The notes below the pieces were generated by a model that had not been told where the DNA came from, made no database searches, and saw nothing but the letters and a program-made list of their open reading frames with translations. A program made the translations under genes and the position numbers. A stretch of 12,750 nucleotides of DNA. Source: Desulfobacteraceae bacterium (lineage in GTDB: Bacteria; Desulfobacterota; Desulfobacteria; Desulfobacterales; JAUWMJ01). The stretch lies in assembly GCA_030612225.1 (NCBI GenBank), contig JAUWOH010000052.1, positions 1 to 12,750 on the forward strand, read 5' to 3'. Every line of letters begins with the position of its first letter. Positions within the stretch are counted from its first letter, which is position 1. Positions 5,810-11,273 of this stretch are shown piece by piece.

Positions 5810-6160
5810 TTATATTAGTTTGTCTTTCTTGGGAATCTTAAAAATTATTTTGTCTGCTTCTTTAATAAGCCATTCTCCCACTATTCTGGCAATATCTGGC
5901 CTCATGACAAGACCTATCTGTAATTCACGAATTATTATTTTTTCGGAAAGTGTTGGACCACTTTCTTTGATAACCTTACGAGTATCTGGATCAAGAATTA
6001 ATTTTAAATCTTCAGGATATTCCTGATTCTCAACAAAAAAATTACAAATGATTTCTCCCTGGGGGCTAGGTCCTCCAAACGCCCCCGTTGCCGGAATGTA
6101 TTTAAATTCATTTGATCGCCTATATTTTACGCTAATTGTATCTTCTTTTTTCTTGTCCAT
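5810..6160 (-). CDS. Small protein of a conserved unknown (DUF3467-like) family, first gene of a minus-strand operon
   Basis: This is a 116-residue protein. Its recognisable core is FKYIPATGAFGGPSPQGEII followed by CNFFVE (about 19-44), then REL...GLVMRPDIARIVGEWL (about 83-102). This plan, a beta-strand pair with G.SPQGEI.NFF, a variable acidic loop, then a RE...G..M.P..A..I..WL helix, is one I associate with widespread small hypothetical proteins resembling DUF3467. The exact family is not certain, and no activity is known to me. It heads a tight three-gene operon behind a good promoter. The ribosome binding site (GAGG) is weak. The surrounding mobile element suggests cargo, for example for defence or stress, but nothing in the sequence proves it. 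Confidence 0.65.
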   Translation of the reverse strand: MDKKKEDTISVKYRRSNEFKYIPATGAFGGPSPQGEIICNFFVENQEYPEDLKLILDPDTRKVIKESGPTLSEKIIIRELQIGLVMRPDIARIVGEWLIKEADKIIFKIPKKDKLI

Positions 6161-6208
6161 TTTTTTGCCTCAGCAGTACAAATTTATAGAATATTCATTT
6201 ATCTCTAC

Positions 6209-6238
6209 ATTTTATTTTAAATCGGCTATTTCTGTCAA
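6209..6238 (-). promoter_or_regulatory. Sigma-70-like promoter of the three-gene operon
   Basis: On the minus strand TTGACA (6233-6238), an 18-base spacer and TAAAAT (6209-6214) make a near-consensus promoter. The expected start near 6202 gives a leader of about 40 bases before the ATG at 6160. The surrounding DNA is AT-rich. No clear operator repeat was seen. Confidence 0.6.
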
Positions 6239-6550
6239 TAACTTTAGCAATATTTAATTTCATTGTTTTACTATGTACTATATATTGTGTTTTTGGGTTT
6301 AAGAATACACAAGTGTCGTTGATAAAGCTACAATTTTAAAAAAACCGCTCCTATTTTTCCCTCTTATGCCAATCAATACCTTGCTCTTTAAAGCATTGAT
6401 CAATAGGTTTTTAGCGATGCTTGATACAGGCAAAAACTCTTTTTGAGCAAATGAAAATGAAAAATAATGATAAGAAGTTGTTTTTTGAGCGGACAGGCTA
6501 ACAGTACCACTTTGCAGAGATTTTAAACTTGACAAACTATAACCGAAATA
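6239..6550. other. Non-coding stretch, nothing recognised
   Basis: This AT-rich stretch holds no gene I can support. A minus-strand frame (6299-6535) can only start at TTG, has no ribosome binding site and has a Ser-rich, non-protein-like sequence. A short plus-strand frame from about 6367 reads MPINTLLFKALINRFL and then stops. Either might be the relic of a lost gene. Confidence 0.4.
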
Positions 6551-6769
6551 TCATTTTTTATTCATCTTCCGCCAGACCCTTGGTGAAACATATTTATCAC
6601 CTAAAGACCACATACCCAGCCTTTGACTTTTTGCTTGAGCTTCCGCAGTAAGATAAGGCGACAAATCAAATCCTCTTGGGGGTTGTCCCCGATAAACTTC
6701 AGCAAGACCGGCTTTAATCAATTCAAGGTTTACATTGATTCCTTCACTAAAAGCTACCAGCCGTAGGTC
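6551..6769 (-). pseudogene. 5'-truncated staphylococcal-nuclease-like (SNase) gene
   Basis: The frame encodes about 72 residues up to TGA, with the C-terminal half of an SNase-like nuclease: LVAFSEGINVNLELIKAGLAEVYRG, then PYLTAEAQAKSQRLGMW, and GDKYVSPRVWRKM. In the family the final Glu/Arg active-site region lies in an earlier part (YG.D.PE ... DRYGR). That part is absent here, because the frame is closed by TAA at 6770-6772 and the upstream DNA encodes a different, repeat-rich protein. There is no proper start codon. It is therefore a remnant, probably cut off by a recombination or insertion event whose breakpoint lies near 6770. Its 5' end overlaps the last codons of the neighbour in another frame. 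Confidence 0.75.
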
Positions 6770-7116
6770 TTAGTTTTTTGGTCACTATTAAATATGGTAT
6801 CTCCCATTTTCGTAGATGTGGTTCCATCGCTGTGAAAGTATGTGTTCCCCATTCGAGTTGTTGTGCTGCCGTCACTATTAAAAGTTGTGTTCCCCATTTG
6901 TGTAGATGTTGATCCGTCACTATTAAAAGTTGTGTCGCCCATTTGTGTAGATGTATCTCCATCGCTATGGAAGTAAGTGTCGCCCATCTGAGTTGTCGTT
7001 GAGCCATCATCGTGGAAATAAGTATCACCTATTTTCGTGTCATCGGCAAAAGAAGTGATAACTCCGCATAATAGCAACCCAAAAATCAAAAAGCCAAAAA
7101 ATGTTATGTTTCTCAT
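6754..7116 (-). CDS. Secreted protein of tandem 15-residue GDTxFxSDGxTxTxM repeats
   Basis: This is a 120-residue protein. Residues 1-24 form a Sec signal peptide (MRN, then the hydrophobic FFGFLIFGLLLCGVI, then SFA before cleavage), so the mature protein is exported to the periplasm or beyond. From residue 30 the chain is a near-perfect repeat with a 15-residue period (G30, G45, G60, G75, G90, G105), consensus GDTYFHSDGSTSTQM, with the last copy degraded to SDQKTKTYGW. Such regular Thr/Ser/Gly/Asp repeats probably stack as a beta-solenoid, and similar repeat proteins are common and uncharacterised. An AAAGGAG ribosome binding site precedes the ATG. Slippage or recombination can change the copy number. 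The SNase remnant follows directly. Confidence 0.75.
   Translation of the reverse strand: MRNITFFGFLIFGLLLCGVITSFADDTKIGDTYFHDDGSTTTQMGDTYFHSDGDTSTQMGDTTFNSDGSTSTQMGNTTFNSDGSTTTRMGNTYFHSDGTTSTKMGDTIFNSDQKTKTYGW
6760..7029 (-). repeat. 45-bp tandem repeats inside the secreted protein gene
   Basis: Six consecutive 45-bp units encode the 15-residue repeats. Segments such as TCACTATTAAAAGTTGTGT and TGTGTAGATGT recur on the plus strand. Several units are nearly identical at the DNA level, which suggests recent expansion. The last unit is diverged. Confidence 0.75.
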
Positions 7117-7505
7117 AACGATTTCTCCTTTTTCTTACATGGTTAGTTTTTCAACAGCTTAACCGTCCTGTCTTCCGAAGGTCATCAAAATCTATAGGCT
7201 TTGTTTTGAATCGTTAATTTGGTTTTCCATATCGTAATCTATTTGTAGGCTCAACATTAGATATTGAATCGGTGTGAAAGAATTTCAGCTTTAAAAAAAA
7301 GAATATCACACAAGGCGGTTGACTACAATAAAAATCAATCTTTTGAAACAGCTTGATTATTTGCCTTGCCATACCCTTCAGAAAAAATAAACGTCCAATA
7401 TGCGCAATCTGAGAGCCTTTCCTGTAACACGAATAAACAATAATATTAAAGGTTTATGTTGGTGTTTTGTTTGTTATGCTGTTTGTCGGGGTTGTGAAAA
7501 GGCAC
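7117..7505. other. Non-coding stretch, nothing recognised
   Basis: No open frame with a ribosome binding site was found on either strand. It is AT-rich and separates the secreted-protein gene from the RHH gene. It must hold the promoter of the secreted-protein gene, but no clear -35/-10 pair was found. Confidence 0.4.
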
Positions 7506-7670
7506 CTATTTCTTTTTGTCTTTTTTATAGTCAATGCTTTTATGCTCTTTAACATAGGTTAAAACGGCATTTTCAATGAAGTTGGATAGGGTGCGGTTTT
7601 CTTCTTCTGCTTGTTCCTGAAGGAATTGTTTGAATTCTTCTGTTACTCTTAAACCGATCATGATTTTCAT
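7506..7670 (-). CDS. Ribbon-helix-helix (CopG/Arc-like) DNA-binding protein, 54 residues
   Basis: The minus-strand frame encodes MKIMIGLRVTEEFKQFLQEQ and then AEEENRTLSNFIENAVLTYV, with a Lys-rich tail. The first strand (IMIGLRV, about 3-9) is the DNA-contacting ribbon. It is followed by helix 1 (EEFKQFLQEQAEEE) and helix 2 (LSNFIENAVLTYV), with the N.T.S-type turn between them. This is the standard RHH fold. A strong AGGAGG ribosome binding site lies 3 bases before the ATG. The gene is divergent from the integrase gene, and tandem 10-bp repeats lie between them inside both promoters. It is therefore most likely an autorepressor that also controls integrase expression. An antitoxin role is possible, but no toxin gene lies beside it. 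Confidence 0.8.
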   Translation of the reverse strand: MKIMIGLRVTEEFKQFLQEQAEEENRTLSNFIENAVLTYVKEHKSIDYKKDKKK

Positions 7671-7711
7671 GGCCTCCTTTTAGCATAAAAAAATAAATTT
7701 GTAAAATGTTC

Positions 7712-7740
7712 TTGACAGCATTGATAAACATTGATAAACG
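7712..7740 (+). promoter_or_regulatory. Probable integrase promoter
   Basis: A consensus -35 TTGACA (7712-7717) is followed by a 17-base spacer and a weak -10 TAAACG (7735-7740). The implied transcript starts near 7747 and carries the structured leader at 7800-7870 before the integrase start at 7886. The weak -10 fits a tightly controlled integrase. Confidence 0.45.
7719..7738 (+). promoter_or_regulatory. Tandem 10-bp operator-like repeats between the RHH and integrase genes
   Basis: CATTGATAAA occurs twice in direct repeat with no gap (7719-7728, 7729-7738). RHH dimers commonly bind pairs of short half-sites about one helical turn apart, which this 10-bp period would allow. The repeats cover the spacer and -10 region of the integrase promoter and the -10 of the RHH promoter, so occupancy would silence both. 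Confidence 0.55.
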
Positions 7741-7759
7741 TTATTTAACAACAAGTCAA
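7731..7759 (-). promoter_or_regulatory. Probable promoter of the RHH gene
   Basis: On the minus strand TTGACT (7754-7759), a 17-base spacer and TATCAA (7731-7736) form a promoter reading toward the RHH gene. It overlaps the opposing integrase promoter, with the two -10 regions almost on top of each other, so the polymerases would compete. Confidence 0.5.
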
Positions 7760-7799
7760 TCCCAAAACACACGACATGAAAAAATTAAATTTAAATAAT

Positions 7800-7870
7800 G
7801 CCCGAGGTACTGTAACTGCGAAGTTGCAGGCGATTGTCGTGATCGTTGGATGCCTCGGGCTTTTTATTTT
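7800..7870 (+). promoter_or_regulatory. Three-way-junction RNA or terminator-like structure in the integrase leader
   Basis: GCCCGAGGTA (7800-7809) pairs with TGCCTCGGGC (7851-7860). Inside it are two helices: CTGTAACT-GCGA-AGTTGCAG (7810-7829, 8 bp with a GNRA tetraloop) and CGAT/ATCG (7831-7834 with 7842-7845). The closing stem is followed at once by TTTTTATTTTT. This is the shape of a rho-independent terminator with a branched loop, located only about 15 bases before the integrase start. It may attenuate integrase expression or insulate it from upstream transcription. A small RNA end is also possible. Confidence 0.6.
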
Positions 7871-7885
7871 TAAAGGAGGTTAATA

Positions 7886-9025
7886 ATGGCTTGCATTGCA
7901 AAAAGGCGTAACCGATATGTCATAGACTTCTATGACAACCATGGTAAAAGACGCTGGAAAACATTACCGAAGGGCACGACCAAGAAAAAGGCAAGAGAGG
8001 CAATGAGGAATATTGAAGACCAGCTTGCAAGGGGTATTTACCTGCCTGATAATAAGGTTCCTACTTTTGCCAAGGTTGCAGAGGATTGGCTTAATTACAA
8101 AAAGCCGAATCTCAGAGAATCAACATGGTCAGTCTATGAGGGTCATACCAAAAACCATTTTCATGAGCTCGACCAGCTTAAAGTCAATAGGATTATTACG
8201 GCAAGGATTGAAAAGTTTATCACAGACCGGCAAAATAAAGGGATGAATATCTTGACCCTTAGAAAGATACTTGTAACCCTGGGCCAAATCATGGCTTATG
8301 CTGTTAGACACAAATATATTGACCATAATCCGATAAGAGATGCGGAGAGACCTAAAGGACAAGGAGAAGCCAAAAAGCAGAAGATAAGGATTTTTTCTCC
8401 TGCCGAAATCAACGCACTAATTGAGGCTGAAACTGATCAAAAATACAGAACCCTTTTCATGCTGGCAATTATGAGTGGAGCCCGGCAAGGTGAGCTTTTG
8501 GGCCTTAAGTGGTCAGATGTTGATTGGATAAACAACCAGATTCACATTCAACGAACTTTCAACAATGATGCATGGTACGACACGAAAACAAAGAATTCAG
8601 ACCGAAAAATTGACCTTGGCCCGACAATGATGGCCGAGCTTAAAAAATGGAAAGTTGCCTGTCCTCCGAATGAACTTGACCTTGTATTCCCCAATAATGC
8701 TGGCAAGCCAATTAACCATAACAATTTAGTAAACAGGCATTTTAACCCTGCTTTAGAAGACGCGGAACTCCCTAAAATCCGTTTTCATGACCTAAGACAT
8801 ACCTATGCAAGCCTTTTAATCGAACAAGGAGAAAATATAAAATACATTCAAGCTCAACTCGGACATTCAAGTCCAACAGTTACATTAAACGTTTATTCTC
8901 ACCTGATGAAAGAAGTAAATCAAGAGTCTGCTTGCAGGCTTGAAAAGGCAATTTTTGAGACAAGTGGTAGCAATATGGTAGCACAAACAACAAAAGGGGC
9001 TACAATTAATACTGTAACCCCTTGA
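7886..9025 (+). CDS. int: Site-specific tyrosine recombinase (integrase)
   Basis: This is a 379-residue phage-type integrase. Residues 1-50 are the basic arm-type DNA-binding domain (KRRNRYVIDFYD, KRRWKTLPKG), about 58-155 the SAM-like core-binding domain, and about 168-345 the catalytic domain. The catalytic residues are R200 (SGARQGELLGL), H301 and R304 (HDLRHT), H327 (QLGHSS) and the nucleophile Y337 (VYSH). All are present, so the enzyme looks active. It would cut and rejoin DNA at the tRNA attachment site. An AAAGGAGG site lies 6 bases before the ATG. The gene ends 6 bases from the tRNA 3' end, and its last codons form half of a terminator hairpin. It is probably controlled by the divergent RHH protein and by the structured leader. 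Confidence 0.95.
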   Translation: MACIAKRRNRYVIDFYDNHGKRRWKTLPKGTTKKKAREAMRNIEDQLARGIYLPDNKVPTFAKVAEDWLNYKKPNLRESTWSVYEGHTKNHFHELDQLKVNRIITARIEKFITDRQNKGMNILTLRKILVTLGQIMAYAVRHKYIDHNPIRDAERPKGQGEAKKQKIRIFSPAEINALIEAETDQKYRTLFMLAIMSGARQGELLGLKWSDVDWINNQIHIQRTFNNDAWYDTKTKNSDRKIDLGPTMMAELKKWKVACPPNELDLVFPNNAGKPINHNNLVNRHFNPALEDAELPKIRFHDLRHTYASLLIEQGENIKYIQAQLGHSSPTVTLNVYSHLMKEVNQESACRLEKAIFETSGSNMVAQTTKGATINTVTP

Positions 9026-9032
9026 TTTTTTT
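8994..9032. terminator. Bidirectional terminator overlapping the integrase stop and the tRNA end
   Basis: AAGGGGCTACA (8994-9004) pairs over 11 bp with TGTAACCCCTT (9013-9023), with an 8-base loop. On the plus strand it is followed by GA and seven T, ending integrase transcription. On the minus strand the tRNA transcript reads into the same hairpin and then TTGTTTGTG. The hairpin consists of integrase codons for the final KGATINTVTP residues, a compact arrangement. Confidence 0.7.
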
Positions 9033-9056
9033 GGTAGGCACGAGTGGATTTGAACC
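9026..9056 (-). other. Predicted attachment site core (att) in the tRNA-Val 3' end
   Basis: Elements with this type of integrase recombine at the 3' part of a tRNA gene, and int lies next to the site, as here. The core should lie within the T-arm and acceptor 3' end. The exact limits cannot be fixed without the second copy, which is not in the window. Confidence 0.5.
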
Positions 9057-9106
9057 ACCGACTTCTACCGTGTCAGGGTAGCGCTCTCCCCCTGAGCTAC
9101 GTGCCT
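9032..9106 (-). tRNA. tRNA-Val (anticodon GAC)
   Basis: The minus strand folds into a full cloverleaf of 75 bases including encoded CCA. The acceptor stem is AGGCACG/CGTGCCT (7 bp), the D-arm GCTC/GAGC, the anticodon stem CTACC/GGTAG with loop CTGACAC giving anticodon GAC (9072-9074), and the T-arm GGTGG-TTCAAAT-CCACT. The gene is intact although the element has joined its 3' end, which is normal because integration restores that end. It lies about 70 bases downstream of pgsA on the same strand and could be co-transcribed with it. Confidence 0.95.
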
Positions 9107-9176
9107 TTAGGTTTTGAAGTTTTGCCTTCAGATACCACCGGCTTATTTTTGTGTCAAGGCAAAATGTTTACCCTAT

Positions 9177-9734
9177 TTACTCTGCATGGTTGTTTGTCAG
9201 GGCATTCTGAAGAATATTCAGCCCCTTGTAAACATAATGCAAACCGGACATGATAGTCAGCACAGCCGTTATCCAGTAAAGTGAATATGTTATCACCGAA
9301 ACACCTTGAATTTCTGTTTGAAGGAGGGTGAGAAAAACAGTCAAAAGCTGCGCCACTGTGGTACATTTGCTGACGATACTTGGTTTTATTTCGACTCTCA
9401 CATTTATTATTGACAAAACAAACATTCCGATAGCTATCAAAACATCCCTGCTTATTACAATTACCGTCAGCCATGGTGGAATGATATCTAAAATCGCAAG
9501 AGATACATAAGCGGCAGTCAAAAGAAGCTTGTCTGCAATGGGATCGAGATAAGCTCCCAGTGTTGTACGCTGATTGAAATACCTTGCAATAAAGCCGTCC
9601 AGACCGTCAGTGATGCCTGCTATGGTAAAAACTATCAATGCTGAAGAATAAAGATTTTTCAATAGCAAAATAACAAACAAAGGAGTAAGCAAAATCCTGA
9701 TAAGTGTTAAAATGTTAGGAATGTTTATTGGCAT
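9177..9734 (-). CDS. pgsA: CDP-diacylglycerol--glycerol-3-phosphate 3-phosphatidyltransferase
   Basis: This inner-membrane enzyme makes phosphatidylglycerophosphate from CDP-diacylglycerol and glycerol 3-phosphate, the first committed step to phosphatidylglycerol and cardiolipin. The CDP-alcohol phosphotransferase signature D-x2-DG-x2-AR-x8-G-x3-D-x3-D is complete (TDGLDGFIAR ... LGAYLDPIAD). Several hydrophobic helices follow. I chose the ATG at 9734 because MPINIPNILTLIRILL is the typical family start. A GTG at 9764 would add 10 residues but falls in the flanking hairpin region. No clear ribosome binding site is seen for either. At 185 residues it is of normal length. Confidence 0.92.
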   Translation of the reverse strand: MPINIPNILTLIRILLTPLFVILLLKNLYSSALIVFTIAGITDGLDGFIARYFNQRTTLGAYLDPIADKLLLTAAYVSLAILDIIPPWLTVIVISRDVLIAIGMFVLSIINVRVEIKPSIVSKCTTVAQLLTVFLTLLQTEIQGVSVITYSLYWITAVLTIMSGLHYVYKGLNILQNALTNNHAE

Positions 9735-9764
9735 ATCTGGCAGGTTCGATTTATAGGCGTTCAC

Positions 9765-9821
9765 GGGTTCAGAGGTTTACCCGCCTTTGGCGGCGCCATA
9801 GGCGGGTAAACATGTGAACCC
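9765..9821. repeat. Long hairpin upstream of pgsA (REP-like element)
   Basis: GTTTACCCGCCT (9775-9786) and AGGCGGGTAAAC (9800-9811) form a perfect 12-bp stem. GGGTTC (9765-9770) and GAACCC (9816-9821) extend it by 6 bp across a 4x4 internal loop. The apical part TGGCG-G-CGCCA can fold further. It has no T-run on either strand. The shape resembles REP-type repeats or an insulating structure between pgsA and the next gene. Confidence 0.6.
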
Positions 9822-9844
9822 TAACTTCGATTTTTACAAATTCA

Positions 9845-11068
9845 TTACTGAACTATATGAGATTGACTTCCAATAAGCTCTATCTTTAACTGACTATCTG
9901 ATACATCGTAAATATTTATCCCAAACGATTCAAAAGCCTTCAACATCAAGGCAGCAGCAAGCTCCTTGGTTTTCCCGTTATAATCTACGCTAATCGTTGC
10001 CTTGTCGGATTTAAGCTCTTTTACCTGGACAAACTTCACACCCTGTATAGTGCTCAGCATCCTGCGAAACATAACAAAATTGGCCAGATTCCCGGCTCCT
10101 TTTAGAAGAATTTCAAACTTTTCAGTGTCTTCATCTTTTTTAAGCCACGCAGATACTACATGCCTGGCAATCTCTTCGCCTGCCAAGGTTCCGGCGCCTG
10201 AAAGCGCATCTCGTCCCCCTTCAAGCTCATTCACATTTGCGGTTACTGCTGCCCTGCTTGTAGAGCCAATCTCCTTGCCGGTTTTTACCAATAGTGCACG
10301 AACTACTGTCAGGCCCTTAAAAGATTTCAGGTCTGCACCCATAGTGTTAGACAAATTGTTTGCAATCGAGCTCCCTGTAATAATAACATCCGCATTCATT
10401 TTGGCTGCAAAATCGAGGGCTTCCCGGTCCTCAAGGTTTGGTTCGTCGGCAACAATTCTAAATGCCATATTCTGAAGACTTGGCCCATGCTTTATTATTT
10501 TAAAACCTTTCTCTTTCATTACTTCAACCATGGCTTTTTCTGAAGCCGAGTTTACAAAAGGCATACCCCTTCCCCACCAGTATTTTGGCGAGCCGTCTTC
10601 AAGACTTTGCTCTGCTACGAAGAAAAGAATTTTAGGCATCACCATTTTCCCCTGCATGATTCCAGCTTTTGTCAGCTTTCTCTTTACCATTTGGCTCGAA
10701 ACATTTACCTGAACCATCACCCTGTAAACACTTTCGGATCTGGCCTCAACAAGCACCTTGTATCCTCTGATAAATTTATCGATATTGGAGTAAAGTATTT
10801 TATTAAGTGTCTCAAAATTTTGAACCATCGAATCAATATTCATAAGACCGATCGCCTTAAGACCAACGGCTGTGACCAGACAGTTTTGTATGGCTTCCCG
10901 TCTTGCAGCGGAAACGTCCTCTTTCTTTACATTACCTGTCCCCATTACAATGAAAGTGTCTTTTGCCTGTTGGGCATCTGCCGTGTCTATGCCGGATAAA
11001 ATCATCACAGCAGCGACGAAAAATGCGGTAATAAATACTTTTTTGACTATATTATAAAATAAAGGCAT
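9845..11068 (-). CDS. Secreted FlgT-like (LPP20-type) periplasmic protein
   Basis: This is a 407-residue protein with a Sec signal peptide (basic start, hydrophobic VFITAFFVAAVMILSG, likely cleavage near TADAQQA at about 30-35). Residues about 38-125 (VMGTGNVKKEDVSAARREAI, DKFIRGYKVLVEARS, VYRVMVQVNVS) look like the N-terminal domain of flagellar T-ring protein FlgT and related LPP20-type domains. The middle (about 145-305) contains a segment resembling a TolB/FlgT-M fold (ADVIITGSSIANN). The C-terminal part (about 315-400) is a repeated alpha/beta domain. There is a strong GGTGGAGG ribosome binding site before the ATG. No flagellar gene is nearby, so the flagellar role is not supported by context. 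Call it a periplasmic protein of unknown role. Confidence 0.65.
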   Translation of the reverse strand: MPLFYNIVKKVFITAFFVAAVMILSGIDTADAQQAKDTFIVMGTGNVKKEDVSAARREAIQNCLVTAVGLKAIGLMNIDSMVQNFETLNKILYSNIDKFIRGYKVLVEARSESVYRVMVQVNVSSQMVKRKLTKAGIMQGKMVMPKILFFVAEQSLEDGSPKYWWGRGMPFVNSASEKAMVEVMKEKGFKIIKHGPSLQNMAFRIVADEPNLEDREALDFAAKMNADVIITGSSIANNLSNTMGADLKSFKGLTVVRALLVKTGKEIGSTSRAAVTANVNELEGGRDALSGAGTLAGEEIARHVVSAWLKKDEDTEKFEILLKGAGNLANFVMFRRMLSTIQGVKFVQVKELKSDKATISVDYNGKTKELAAALMLKAFESFGINIYDVSDSQLKIELIGSQSHIVQ

Positions 11069-11094
11069 ACTTTTTTACCTCCACCTATGATTAG

Positions 11095-11273
11095 GAGCGC
11101 TTCGCTACTCATTCACAATTGGCAATTGACAATTCGCAATTGACAATTAATTGTGAATTGTGAACAGTTAATTGTCAATTGTTAATTTTTCAGTGCCGCT
11201 CCTCAAGTTCCCCAGGGGGGAACGCTCTTCAAGCCACGAAGTGGCGCTCCTTAAAGCCCGTAGGGCTGCTCCG
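11095..11273. repeat. Intergenic cluster of direct and inverted repeats
   Basis: GCAATTGACAATT occurs twice (11122-11134, 11136-11148). CAATTGACAATTAA (11137-11150) has an exact inverted copy TTAATTGTCAATTG (11168-11181), a 14-bp stem with the AATTGTGAATTGTGAAC region in its loop. Short hairpins flank it: GAGCGCTTCGCTACTC near 11095, AGCCACGAAGTGGC near 11232 and AGCCCGTAGGGCT near 11254. No gene is present. It resembles a non-autonomous repeat (MITE-like) or a scrambled intergenic repeat of the genome. Confidence 0.6.

Larger units (their letters stand above)
1..9031. mobile_element. Integrated genetic element (partial, one end seen), inserted at tRNA-Val
   Basis: The region left of the tRNA-Val gene has a tyrosine integrase directly against the tRNA 3' end, two excisionase-like HTH genes, a BRO-type antirepressor-like gene, a replication-like winged-helix gene with palindromic repeats, and unknown cargo. 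The genes to the right are conserved housekeeping genes. This is the usual plan of a tRNA-targeting integrative element (ICE, mobilizable element, satellite or prophage-like element). No structural phage genes and no conjugation genes are visible, so the subtype is open. I found no second copy of the tRNA 3' end to the left, so the far attachment site must lie outside the window or be too degraded to recognise by eye. The right boundary is placed by inference at the tRNA 3' end. Confidence 0.8.

Noticed and set aside
6299..6535. Minus-strand open frame of 78 codons.
   Set aside because: It can start only at TTG, has no ribosome binding site, and its Ser-rich composition does not look like a protein. 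The opposite strand has an equally plausible short frame.
9044..9253. Plus-strand frame across the tRNA gene.
   Set aside because: It is the antisense of the tRNA-Val gene and of the pgsA 3' end, a well-known false prediction.
10002..10475. Plus-strand frame of 157 codons inside the FlgT-like gene.
   Set aside because: It is antisense to a well supported gene with a signal peptide and a strong ribosome binding site, and has no site of its own.
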